Assembly (NCBI GenBank): GCA_018806915.1
Contig: JAGKQI010000088.1
Span: forward strand, 372,001-436,000
Source of the DNA: Phytophthora colocasiae
Taxonomy: Eukaryota > Oomycota > Peronosporomycetes > Peronosporales > Peronosporaceae
Direction of reading: 5' to 3'
DNA length: 64,000 nt
Below the pieces are notes generated by a model. It was not told the origin of the DNA and ran no database searches. It saw nothing but the letters and a program-made list of their open reading frames with translations. Both the position numbers and the translations under genes were made by a program. How positions within the stretch are numbered: the first letter of the stretch is position 1; each line of letters starts with the position of its first letter. Shown here piece after piece: positions 40,480 through 50,595 of this stretch.

Positions 40480-43400
40480 GTGATATCACCGGCAGCTGAG
40501 AATGTGAGCGTCCCAGAACCGGCGGTCGAAGACCAGCCTGCCGAGGAACCAGAAGCTCAAGAGACACCTGCTGTCCCTGGTGAACAAGGTTCTGAAGGCC
40601 CGTCAGAAGTCGAAGCTTCTGGTGACGAGGCGACCACTGCCCGCGAGGGTGGTGATGAGGCATCTGAGGGAGGCGCCGATATGGTTGAGTCCCCGGAAGT
40701 GATCGATCTGTGTTCAGATTCGGCAACTTCCGGCCAGTCCGTGGATGAAGTGAAACCAGAACCCGGACTCTCTGAAGAACATGTTCCACGGTCCCCAAAG
40801 TCTGAAGACGCACCAATGTCTGATGACATGGCGATCAAGTCTGAAGGGTCTCTGAAGACACCGTCTGATGAGTCTGGGAGGGCTGATTCGCTTGACGGGG
40901 AACGAGCTCTGAGGTATGTGCGCCGTGAGCTCCGCCGTTGGAGAGATATGGACACAGGCAAGGTCGTCCCGCCAAGCATCGAATATATGTGGCCGACGAT
41001 GAAGCCTAGTGCTGATGCTTTCCAGAAAGCTGCTGCAGCGACCGGCGACTACATCAAGTGGCGATGTTCCTCCGTTTTCCCCGAGGATATGTGGATCTCC
41101 GAGTTTCACGCGAGGCGTCATGGTTTTGGTTGGATCCAAGACCTATCTTATGTTGAGATTCCGATGAGCACGTTGACAGCACCGGAGTGTGTGGCTGTTC
41201 TTCAGACAATGTTGTACGAGGCAGGATTCGAATTCCAGAATCTCCTCCCAACCTGGCCCCAGACGCAGGCGTCAGCCGTCGTTGGGTCTCAAGTACGCAG
41301 TGTGGCGTCCGAACTTCAGAGTCGACTCGCAGTAGAATTGGTTGAGTGGGCCACAGTGACCGCCAGGTTACAAGTTTGCCGACTCCCAGAAAGCATGAAG
41401 CAAGAAGACACAGCTGACAAGAACGAAGCAAACGGTGTATTACCTGACGAAAATGCTGACCTACAAGGACAACGGCTGATCATGCGACTCCGGGTAACCG
41501 GACTCCGAGTGACGCACAGCTCTGATGGTTCCAGCAGTGACGAGCCGCCGCAGTCCAAGCGCTTACAGCAGAGACCGCCGCGCCCACAAATCTCGTCGAC
41601 ACCGTCAGCTTTATCGACGCCATCGCTGTCTTCACTGCCGCAGTACGAGAGTCGCTCTGATAACACGCGACCAGAGTCTGAAAATCCAATGTCCGAAGAT
41701 CACAGCATCTCTCAGACTCGGATGTCAGATGTACCAATTCCCAGTGTCATTGGGACCTCGGATGACCAGTCGTCGGGATTCCAGACTTCACGCGGAAGCT
41801 CTACGGACTCGTCCTTGATGTCCATGAGTCGAGGGGCGGCATCATATGCCGCCGCCCACAGGAAGTCTGGCGTTAATCCCTCAAGGCGCTGATGTAGGAG
41901 GAACAGTCTCTAAAGGCATGGGGATCCAAGTGACGCGAACGCTGTTACCAGTGAAACCAGAGTCCGAGGATGTCGACATGCCGGAAGAGAGACCAGAGGT
42001 GCCGGGTGCGGGGTCTGGAAACCAGGTGTCTGTCGGAAGTTCTTCACGGGATTTCAAACAATTGTCTCCGGAGATCCTGCCTGTATCTGCCTCCACCCAA
42101 AGCGAAAGTCACCAGAGCCACCGCCAAAGTGTGAAGAGTGAAGACCTTCCGAGACCATCGTCCCGACGTTTGAGTTCCATCGCGTCGAGTCGTACGAAGT
42201 CTGAAGCTCGAAGCTCTCAGAGATCAGGGCCTGCCCAGATCGAGTTGAACATCATGAGGCAACAGCAGGAGTGGCAAAACCGGATGGAGCAGGCGCAGAT
42301 GGAGTTCTTGGCCCGAGAACGCTTGGAGACCATGGAACGCGATCGTCGTCGAGAGCAACGTGACTTGGAGGCAAGACGCGAAATTCAGACGCTCACCGAG
42401 TGCTTGTTGAAGTCAGAAAACGCGAGGCTGGAGGCTGAGAGACGCGCCGACGATGCTGAAGAACGCAGAAGTCTGGTATCTGAAAGCAAGCTCAGGAGTC
42501 GCAGCGCGGCAGAGTTGGAAACTCTGAAAACGGAGCTCCAGAACTCTGAAAATCAACGGCTGGAATCAGTGTTTGCTGAACGCTGGCGACAAAGAGAGGC
42601 TGAGATTGAAGCCGAACGTGCGCGTGCGACTGACGAGATGAAACGGGACTGGATTTCTCAAATGGAAGCCTTACAACAGCGAATGAAAGTCATGGAAGCC
42701 GAGCGCGACAGGGAGAAAGAAAGTTCTCAGAACATGCAACGGTTCCAAGCCGGTCAGTTGAGAAACCTTCGGGCGACATTATCTTAAGTTCAAGAAGCGC
42801 GAAGGGTCGGTCACCCTGATTCGGCAACTTCAAACCAAGTGTTACATACAGGTAACCCTGAAGTTGCAACTATGTATCCAGTATCCGGGTCAGAAATCAG
42901 AAGTGACGCAAGAAGGGTTGGGGTTGAACCCATGTCACATTCACCGGCTCTCAAGACGGAATCTCGAGAGGTTGCAACCTTCCAGCAAGGCACCCCTGCA
43001 CGAAGCACGGGGACGAAGCGAGTGAAGCCTGAGAGGAATGGCGGCGCTACTGCTGCTACGGCCACCCACGTGGTTCAAGCGACCTCGGTGACAGAGACCA
43101 AGGGCGATACTAGACGTGCGCCTACTCCGAGACGAGATCCGCCGCAGAAAACTGAAGATAGACGGCCTAATGGAGATCGAAGAGCGTCTCGCAGAGCGAA
43201 GCGTCATGATAGAGCACCAGACTCTGGTGGAGACTCTGACAATTCAAGCTCAGACTCTGCGAGCTCGTCATCGGAGGACTCAGAGCCAGGTGAAGTGGTG
43301 AATCTGACGGCAGCAACTCAAGCACAAGCCGGAACCACACTTCTGACGCTAAGGCCGTTCATGAACTCGAACAACCTTGGGGAATTCGACCCCAGAGCTA

Positions 43401-44572
43401 CCCTCAGGAACGTGTCCACTGGTGGGAGCGGTTTACGAATATGGCTTCTCAAGGAGGTTGGTCGACTAAGACGCGCATCCAGGAACTTAAGTTGAAGCTC
43501 CCTGTGTCTGCGCTGAGACTGGTTTAACCAGCTACCCAAAAGTGTGTCCCGTGACTGGAAAGAGCTGTCTTCAGAGTTCAAGAAACGTTATTGCAAAGCT
43601 CGGTCATCATATTCTGAGAGATACTTCACTATGGCTATGAAAGACTCTGAGACTCCGCTTGAATTTTTCTACCGACTTAATTCTGCCGCTGGAAAAGCTG
43701 ACATCGATTTCCGGAAGTCGTCCAAGCGTCTTGAGAAGCATGTACTGCGATTCATCACGAAGCTTAAGGATGCGCGCCTGAAAACGTCGCTGCAAGGTCA
43801 GAGATTTCGGCGAATTTCAGACTTGGAATATGCGTTGCAGCAAGATGAAGATGTGTGGCGAACTGGTGACCAAGAAATGACCCCTGCCAAGTCTCGAGAC
43901 TTCCGGGCTGACAATATTCCGCGAGGACAGTTCAAGCCCAAGCGTGTGCATCGGACTTATGTCGCAAGAGATATGGATTCTGAAGACTATGACTCTGAAG
44001 ACTCAGAAAATCATAAGGAAGCTCTGAAATCCAATCAGGATACCAGAGATCAGACGGGTGATTCCAGAACTCCAAGTGCGACTTCAGAGTCTACCCGTGA
44101 TGAAAGTACTGCGCAGGCATCTTCGAACAATTCAAAGGCTCCACCAAGTGCAGATTGGACGCAGACTCTGACGAATGAGGTATATCGAGTGATGGATAAC
44201 ATGGGATGGCGTCCGCCGCCCCAGTCCCCGTCTGGATCGTCAGGTCAGGGGTTCCATCAAAGGCGTCATGAGAATGGTGGCTACTGGAACAAGTTCTGTG
44301 AAAAATGTCAACGCTCAGGACACTCAGAGGAAGATTGCTGGAGAGACGTCACGTGTGACCGATGTCAGGAAAAGGGACACCCGAGTCGAATGTGTCGGAT
44401 GCCACCCTGTGAAGTATGTGGAAGAGTACACCCTGGAAAACCCTGTGAAGATTTGAAAACTCTGGAAGCACTCAAGCAACTCGCTCGACAAGGTGCACTC
44501 AAGGACATGCCGAACCACCTACGGGAGAAACTCCTGAGTGATGAGGCGGACTCTGGGAAGCCGTTAAACTAA
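40480..44572 (+). pseudogene. gag: Gag of element B, with stops and frameshifts
   Basis: The first frame (40480-41892) has no ATG until about 40681; it is acidic with SEEHVPRSPKSEDAPMS-like repeats. The frame shifts near 41860-41890 into 41846-42787, a long coiled coil rich in Glu, Arg and Gln (RRREQRDLEARREIQ). TAA at 42785-42787 interrupts it; the same frame resumes (42839-43495). The capsid region is split by indels near 43395 and 43525, the correct reading (VHWWERFTNMASQGGW) being in another frame. 43544-44572 gives SRDWKELSSEFKKRY, the rest of the capsid, and zinc knuckles CEKCQRSGHSEEDC, CDRCQEKGHPSRMC and CEVCGRVHPGKPC. The frame ends TTA AAC TAA at the shift signal. Confidence 0.8.
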
Positions 44573-44610
44573 TATGCCCGTCGGATGGGGATCCGAAACG
44601 CGCCGGGCAT
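44563..44610 (+). promoter_or_regulatory. candidate -1 ribosomal frameshift signal, gag/pol of element B
   Basis: GTTAAAC (44563-44569) is followed by the gag stop TAA and, after four bases, a two-part stem: outer ATGCCCG/CGGGCAT (44574-44580 with 44604-44610), inner TCGGAT/ATCCGA (44581-44586 with 44591-44596), loop GGGG, and a 7-nt 3' bulge AACGCGC. AACGC of the bulge could pair with GCGTT at 44612-44616 as a pseudoknot. The -1 frame is open from here into protease. Confidence 0.8.
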
Positions 44611-46197
44611 GGCGTTACCCCAGAGTTGTGTGTTCTAGTGTGTGTAGGGCCAGAGCTGAGAAAGATTCACGATAACACTCAACAATGCATGACTACTTTT
44701 GCCCAAGAACCGACCATACCCTCTGGAAACTCAGGGAACGAGCTACCTGAGATCGCCGACGACGCCGACCCGACACCAGACGACTCAGTGTCGTTCAGGT
44801 TGAAGGATGACGAGTGTTATGGCTGGTGGGAAGATAACTACCCTGATCGGTCAAAGAGGGATGTGGTGATGGTGTATGGTGCTGTTAATGACCATCGGAC
44901 CAAGATTCTCTTGGATACTGGTGCGACCATAAATATTCTGAGTTACGACTTTGCGCGTAAGCTCGGACTCAGACTCAAGTCGCACAAGCAGACCAAAGTG
45001 TCGGGGATGGGTGGTGTTCCAACCTATATCGGTGCCAGCGCTGAGATCAAGTTGACGCTTGGGCCAAGAGTGGTATATATTGTGGATGTTTGGGTCGCGA
45101 ATATCGGTGAAGGAATTGACGTGCTTCTGGGAATGGGTTTTATGTTTGCTGCTGGAGTGAGAATTAGTGCTCGTGAAGGTCTGGTGTCGTTACCAGACGA
45201 GGTAGTGGTGATGATGTGTAATTGGGAACCTGGTGATCACATTGGTCGTAACAGGTCGGTTAGACCAAGCGAGGCTGTCCTTCTGAGTCCGGGCGAGGAG
45301 TTCACTGTCCGAATTGACTATGGGCCAACGAACCCCAGAGGGAAGTCGTGTGGCCGGACGCGGTGACCGCTGGGTTACCCAGCTGATCTATGCGGCCCGA
45401 TCTTGGCCCGTGGCCGTTCGCGTGGTAAACATCTCTGATAAAACACGTGGGTCAATGAACTTTCTGATGTCGCGAGGATCGTGGAATATGGTTTCTTCCC
45501 AAGGCATGGACGTTTCGTGCGTCCAGGTTCCGCTGCCTATCGTGATTGGGAAGTTCTGATTCTGGAAAGCACCCCGTCACCAGAGACTAAGAAACGTATG
45601 AAGAGAGAGGCGGAGTTGGAGGCTTTGATGCCGCAGCCCCCGTGTGTAGATCGCCCGGACTACCCATGGCCGACTGAAATACTGCAACGTCCAAGGTTTG
45701 ACAACGCTCGAGTGCAGTTCGTGAAACCAGAGTCACCACCGACCGTTAAACAAGTACGCTTCGCCCTGGATGCATTCACCCAGACGGAGAATGGTTGCTC
45801 CGGCGAGTCAACGGGAAGTGCGGACATTAGTACAGATACCAGAGATTTGGAAACATCCTCTGAAAGTACTCCACACACAGACCCTGGTGACTCGTCCGTT
45901 TTTATTGCCGGAGACGGCCTTGACTCAAAGCCTGAGTGTATATTAGGTGACTCTCAGACCCCTGAGTTACCCGCGGACGATTTCGACCTAATGGATGAAT
46001 CCTGGGATATTCCTATTCAGGGGATGCCTGGAACGCCTGTGGAAAAATTACGAGTGGAATACGAGCGGTGCATGAATGTTACGAATGAAGAATTGGACTT
46101 GGAGCCGGGTGTATATATGCGAGAAGGCACGGAACTCCTCGCTCAATTACGCGACCAACTGGTCATGTTGCCTGAGCTGGAAGAATTGACACCATAG
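44569..46197 (+). pseudogene. pol: Pol of element B, protease and linker
   Basis: This is the -1 frame after the shift signal. The protease has ILLDTGATINILSYDF (DTGA near 44914) and IDVLLGMGFMFAAG, parallel to element A. The frame ends at 45366. The family-like continuation (RGDRWVTQLIYAARSWPVAV) lies in the frame of 45314-45559, then in that of 45481-46197 (YGFFPRHGRFVRPGS), so two indels near 45350 and 45460 are needed. An acidic linker (STGSADISTDTRDLETSS) follows, up to an in-frame TAG at 46195-46197, beyond which RT continues in the same frame. Confidence 0.75.
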
Positions 46198-48042
46198 TGT
46201 GATATCGACAGCGCTGATGTTGGAGAACCAGGAAAGACGACCCCAGAAATGGAGAAGAAACTGCGTGATATTCTGAGGTACCACAGGAAAATATTCCTGG
46301 GAGATGGTAATGCAGCACCCGCACCGGCAAGGGGTGTGGTCTGTGATCTGGATGTGGGAGATGCCAAACCGGTAGCTCAACGTCCGAGATCCGTCGCCCC
46401 TCATCTCATGCTGAAGGTATACGAGCTTCTAAAGAAACTCCTGGAAACTGGTTTGATTGAGTACTCTAACTCCCCGTGGGCATCTCCTATTGTGATCGTT
46501 CTCAAGAAGAATGGTGTTGACATACGAATGTGCATCGACTATCGCATCGTGAATGGCTTCATTCAACTGTCGCGTTACCCTCTACCTCTTATTGACGATC
46601 TCTTAATTGGTTTTGAGGCTGTCATGTGGTTCATGAGCCTGGATATGGCTAGTGGTTTCTGGGCGATCAGGATGACGGAGCGCGCACGACTGATATCAGC
46701 TTTCATTTGCCCGTTTGGACATTTTCAGTGGGTAAGGATGCCGTTTGGTCTGAAGAACGCCCCTCTTGTGTATCAGGCTATGTTAGACAATTGCCTGTGG
46801 GGATTCGTGAGACTGTCACCAGAAGAAGAAGCTGAAGTTGATGCGGAGGTTCTGGAATTTCTGCAACTCCAGCCTCAGGACTCTAAAAAGCATCTTTCAG
46901 ACTCTGAGAACCATACTCCGATTTCAGAGATGCCAACCCTCACAAGTCAGATGACCGTCTTTCAGAGGAACATTCCTGTTCCCACGTGCATGGGCCCAGT
47001 CCTGGGGAGGAGTTCATACATCGACGACATCGCACATGGAGCACCGACTTGGGACCAATTATGTGACGATTTGAATGCCCTGCTTTTCAGGCTTCGCTAT
47101 TGGAACATTTCTGTGAGTTTGCCCAAGAGCGAGTTCGGGAAGTTGTCGATACCGTACCTATCCCACGAAATCAGTGCCGAGGGTCTGAGGGCAACACCTA
47201 AGATTGTCAAAGGAGTTGAAGAACTGCCATTTCCGTCTACGTTGAAGGGAGTTCAGAGTTTCATGGGAAGCCTCAACTATTACAACAAGTTTATTGAGGA
47301 TTTACCGGTGATTGCTGCTACCCTCTATGAGCTGACGGACGAGCAGATTCGTGCTGGACGAGACCTGACTCGTGCGAAAGAGGCGTTCGAAATTCTGAAA
47401 CGCAAGATAGTCTCTACTCCACTACTCAGACATCCAGACCGAACCAGACCGTTTGTTGTCATTCCGCATGCGAACCCTTGGGCTGCTTCATCAGTCTTGG
47501 GACAAGAATATGAGGGAATAATACACCCGGTCCGGTTCACGGGTCGTGTCCTGAACGACGCCGAACTCAGGTATCATATCGCTGAGAAGGAAGTGATTGC
47601 GATCCTCAGAGTCTTGGAAAACTTCAGAGCTCTGGTGGAATCAAGTCCGGTGATTGTGGTCTATACCAGATACTCTGTCCTGAAATGGTTGCTGACATCG
47701 AACTCCACCGACGGCAGAAACGTCAAGTGGGGTATGAAATTGTCGCAGTGGAACCTGGAGATCCGCCGGGTACAGCGTGACGAAGATGGACTCCCAGCTA
47801 TACTCGGTGCGGGCATTACCCCCAGGGAGCATCTGGACGAAGTCTCTGAAAATCTGATCCCAGTCAAGGGGCGAGTCAAGCCGCCAGTTCCTATCAGTGT
47901 GGAAATGCTGGAAGCAGATTATCAGGGCTATGTTCTGAGTTTTGATGGTGCCGCAAAGACGTCTACCCGTCAGGAAGCTGTGGGTGTATACTCTGGAAAC
48001 TCCCGGGGTGGAGCGTTCTGGAAGCCCGAGGGTTTCCCCTGA
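46198..48042 (+). CDS. pol: Pol of element B, reverse transcriptase, degenerate RNase H, start of second RNase H
   Basis: The frame continues after the TAG. RT motifs: SPWASPIVIVLKKNG, MCIDYRIVNG, SLDMASGFW, MPFGLKNAP and catalytic YIDD (47017-47028). About 65 extra residues (46813-47010) lie between the NAP motif and YIDD, with no recognisable fold. The native RNase H (about 47370-47720) has HAN in place of DAS and TRY in place of TDH, so it is probably a structural connection only. The second RNase H starts with VLSFDGAAK (47938); the frame is lost by an indel after about 48000 (stop 48042) and resumes in the next ORF. Confidence 0.82.
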   Translation, partial: CDIDSADVGEPGKTTPEMEKKLRDILRYHRKIFLGDGNAAPAPARGVVCDLDVGDAKPVAQRPRSVAPHLMLKVYELLKKLLETGLIEYSNSPWASPIVIVLKKNGVDIRMCIDYRIVNGFIQLSRYPLPLIDDLLIGFEAVMWFMSLDMASGFWAIRMTERARLISAFICPFGHFQWVRMPFGLKNAPLVYQAMLDNCLWGFVRLSPEEEAEVDAEVLEFLQLQPQDSKKHLSDSENHTPISEMPTLTSQMTVFQRNIPVPTCMGPVLGRSSYIDDIAHGAPTWDQLCDDLNALLFRLRYWNISVSLPKSEFGKLSIPYLSHEISAEGLRATPKIVKGVEELPFPSTLKGVQSFMGSLNYYNKFIEDLPVIAATLYELTDEQIRAGRDLTRAKEAFEILKRKIVSTPLLRHPDRTRPFVVIPHANPWAASSVLGQEYEGIIHPVRFTGRVLNDAELRYHIAEKEVIAILRVLENFRALVESSPVIVVYTRYSVLKWLLTSNSTDGRNVKWGMKLSQWNLEIRRVQRDEDGLPAILGAGITPREHLDEVSENLIPVKGRVKPPVPISVEMLEADYQGYVLSFDGAAKTSTRQEAVGVYSGNSRGGAFWKPEGFP

Positions 48043-48053
48043 CGGATGTCACG

Positions 48054-49685
48054 GTGAATGACTCGGAATACTGTGGCCTGAATTACGGTCTGAAGATGGC
48101 ACTCGACTACGGAATACAGGAGTTGGTGGTTGTGGGAGATTCGCGCATCGCGATACAACAGGCTCAGGGACTGATCAACTGCAATCAGCCTAACTTGCAA
48201 CGGAGGTTGGCCGAATTTGAGTCTCTGAAAACCAAGTTTCGGACTCTGAAGTTGGTGCATGTGAAGCGCGAGTTTAACCAAGCAGCGGATTACCTGACCT
48301 CGAAGACTTTGACTCTTGGGGAAGCTTGGCAGGTGCAGGACGAGGATGAACTCATGCACCTGCAACTGGTATCCAAAGTTCATGAGAAACTGATGAAGCC
48401 TTGCTCAGCCCCGGACCTGGAAGCTCAAGAGTCAAAAATATCAGACTCTGAAGAACGTAATGCGTCACCAGAGTCTGAGAATGTTTTTGATCCGGAATCC
48501 GCACCCCTACCTCGATCGGCCAGAGTGTTGATTGCTGTAACCCGTGCCCAAGCTCCGCCTGACGCTAATCTGCCTGAGGGTGATGGCGAACGAGAACCTT
48601 TGGGACCTTTGGAGTTCCAGGCAGAACGCTGGCGACGGATCAAGGCGCATCAGAGTCAGGACCCGTACTTGGTTGAACTCATGAAGTTTCTGAAAGGTGA
48701 CGTGGGAGATTTACCACGACCCCGAGTCAGGAAGCTTGCCAGAGTTGCTGAGGACTTCGTTCTGGATTCTAGAGATGTACTGTATCGCCTGAGTCGCGCT
48801 ACTCGAGAACGGCCCCGGGACAATGTTGACGAACTCAGACTGGTGGTTCCCAGAGACTTGTATCCAGACCTGTTACACTATGCTCATGAAGACTACCAAG
48901 GTGGACATCAAGGAATCAGGAGAACCTTTGAGAAGCTGAGTTCGGAGTTTTACTGGTTGGGTATGTATGCCGATGTGGAGAGATTTGTGAAGGAATGCGT
49001 AAACTGTGCCAGTGGCAAGGGGCGACCCCCAAATCCTGGACCGTCCCCTGGAAATATTGAGCCCAGCCGGCCATTTGAAGTGGTGTCTATGGATTTTGTG
49101 ACCCACATGCCGAAATCTGCACGTGGAAACACGTTTCTCTTGCTGTTCCAGGATATGTTTTCAGGATACGTGATGTGCAAGCCAATGAGTGTCACCACTG
49201 CTCAGGATGTAGCAGAGGCTTATGAGGAACGCGTTTTCAGAAACTTTGGTGCTAGCTCTCTGATTCGTCATGATCAAGATCCCCGCTTTATGAGTGAGGT
49301 GTTCAAGTGTTTCAGGGAACTCTTGGGTAGCAGACAACGAGCTACTCTAGGGTATCGGCCTCAAGCCAACGGCCAGCAAGAGAGATCAGTACAGACTGTG
49401 GTGCGCGCGATTAAGGCATATATCTCTGAAGCTGATCAAAGTGACTGGGATGATCACGCCGAACGTCTGATGTTTGCCCTGAACACATCATTCGATGCCA
49501 CCCGTCTGGAAACGCCTTTCTACCTGGTACATGGTTGGGATGCTAATGGACGGTGTCCGCTATGCTTGGACCCAAGCCATCGACGACTCAGGAGCGAACT
49601 GCGTACGAATGGAGACGGAAGATGCAACGAGACTATAGCTATGCTCTGGCATGTGCCGAAGATCTCCAGAAGAAGGCAAACGTGA
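48054..49685 (+). CDS. pol: Pol of element B, rest of second RNase H, integrase
   Basis: It begins in the second RNase H (NDSEYCGLNYGL supplies Glu, VVVGDSRIAI and NQAADYLT the last two Asp). A linker precedes the integrase finger (HYAHEDYQGGHQGIRRT...CVNCASGKG, 48880-49020). The core has VSMDFVTHMPK, RHDQDPRFM and NGQQERSVQ as D-D-E, spaced as in element A. After YLVHGWDAN the frame departs from the family near 49553; the expected continuation is in the frame of 49553-49735 (YEWRRKMQRDYSYAL). The ORF end to 49685 is therefore out of frame. Confidence 0.8.
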   Translation: MNDSEYCGLNYGLKMALDYGIQELVVVGDSRIAIQQAQGLINCNQPNLQRRLAEFESLKTKFRTLKLVHVKREFNQAADYLTSKTLTLGEAWQVQDEDELMHLQLVSKVHEKLMKPCSAPDLEAQESKISDSEERNASPESENVFDPESAPLPRSARVLIAVTRAQAPPDANLPEGDGEREPLGPLEFQAERWRRIKAHQSQDPYLVELMKFLKGDVGDLPRPRVRKLARVAEDFVLDSRDVLYRLSRATRERPRDNVDELRLVVPRDLYPDLLHYAHEDYQGGHQGIRRTFEKLSSEFYWLGMYADVERFVKECVNCASGKGRPPNPGPSPGNIEPSRPFEVVSMDFVTHMPKSARGNTFLLLFQDMFSGYVMCKPMSVTTAQDVAEAYEERVFRNFGASSLIRHDQDPRFMSEVFKCFRELLGSRQRATLGYRPQANGQQERSVQTVVRAIKAYISEADQSDWDDHAERLMFALNTSFDATRLETPFYLVHGWDANGRCPLCLDPSHRRLRSELRTNGDGRCNETIAMLWHVPKISRRRQT

Positions 49686-50268
49686 CCGGTCTGAAGAACA
49701 GACCAGGAAATGGAACGAGTTGTCAGAGCGTCTGAAGTCAGGTTTCGCTATAGGCGACGCTGTATGGCTCTACATCCCTAAGGTACAAACGGGATTGAGC
49801 AGGAAACTAGCACACATGTGGCACGGACCCTTCAGGATCGAGGAGATGCTGGACGATTTCAGAGTACGACTCAAGGTTGAAGATACCGGCTACCGCGTGA
49901 ACCCCTGGGTCCATGTGAGCCGTCTGAAGCCAAGGGCTCTGTTCCCCAGACGACCCACGGCAGAACTCCAGATTTCAGAAGATGATGATTTTGACGCCGC
50001 CCTGTTACCAGAAGATAGTTGGGAACCTGATACTGAAAACGGCGAGTATGAAGTGGAGAAGATTCTGGATACCCGTTGGAACAAGCGTACCAGGACGTCC
50101 AGACGCCTACGCGAATATTTGATTAAGTGGAAAGGTTACGATGAAACTGAGTGGTTGCCGTTATCGAAGTTGAATTGTGTAGCATTACTTTACGAATTCA
50201 ATCAGAGTGCACGAGCACGAGCCCGTTTTCAGGCGATGCAGGCTGGAGACGATCATCCCAGAGTCTAA
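49685..50268 (+). CDS. pol: Pol of element B, integrase C-terminus and chromodomain
   Basis: After an indel near 49685 the frame gives the integrase C-terminal module (IGDAVWLYIPK, RKLAHMWHGPFRIEE) and, after LPEDSWEPD, a chromodomain (YEVEKILDTR, EYLIKWKGYDETEWLPLSKL). The match to element A is close in order and spacing (LLPEDSW is present in both). Chromodomains of this type read histone marks and direct integration. Confidence 0.82.
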
Positions 50269-50595
50269 TAACTCTGAAAACACATCTGGAAGTCTGATAT
50301 CTGAAGGATTTCAGATATTGACCTTTAGAGTGTGGTAATCTGAGTGTGTGTTTTCAGAGACTTATTTCTGAAATTCATGTGTTTGGATATGTGATCGACC
50401 ATGTTGCTGCTTATATAAAACGACTGTGTGAATGTGAATATGGAAGTGAGTTTGTGGAGAATTAAGTACTGGAGGATACGAAGTTATGAATGATGAGATG
50501 ATGAGAAGGAGTGTGATTATGTGGAGTGATATTGAAAGATTAAGGGATTAGGGAGCTACACTGAGGCCGGGGATTTACGTCACAAATGCAGACAA
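50269..50595 (+). other. convergent spacer of element B
   Basis: About 330 bp between the pol end and the antisense gene end. The first part has many TCTGAAA/TTTCAGA words; the second is AT-rich with GATGAGATGAGAAGGAG and TTATATAAAA. It corresponds in place and composition to 59676-60027 of element A and may hold 3' processing signals for both strands. Confidence 0.5.
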
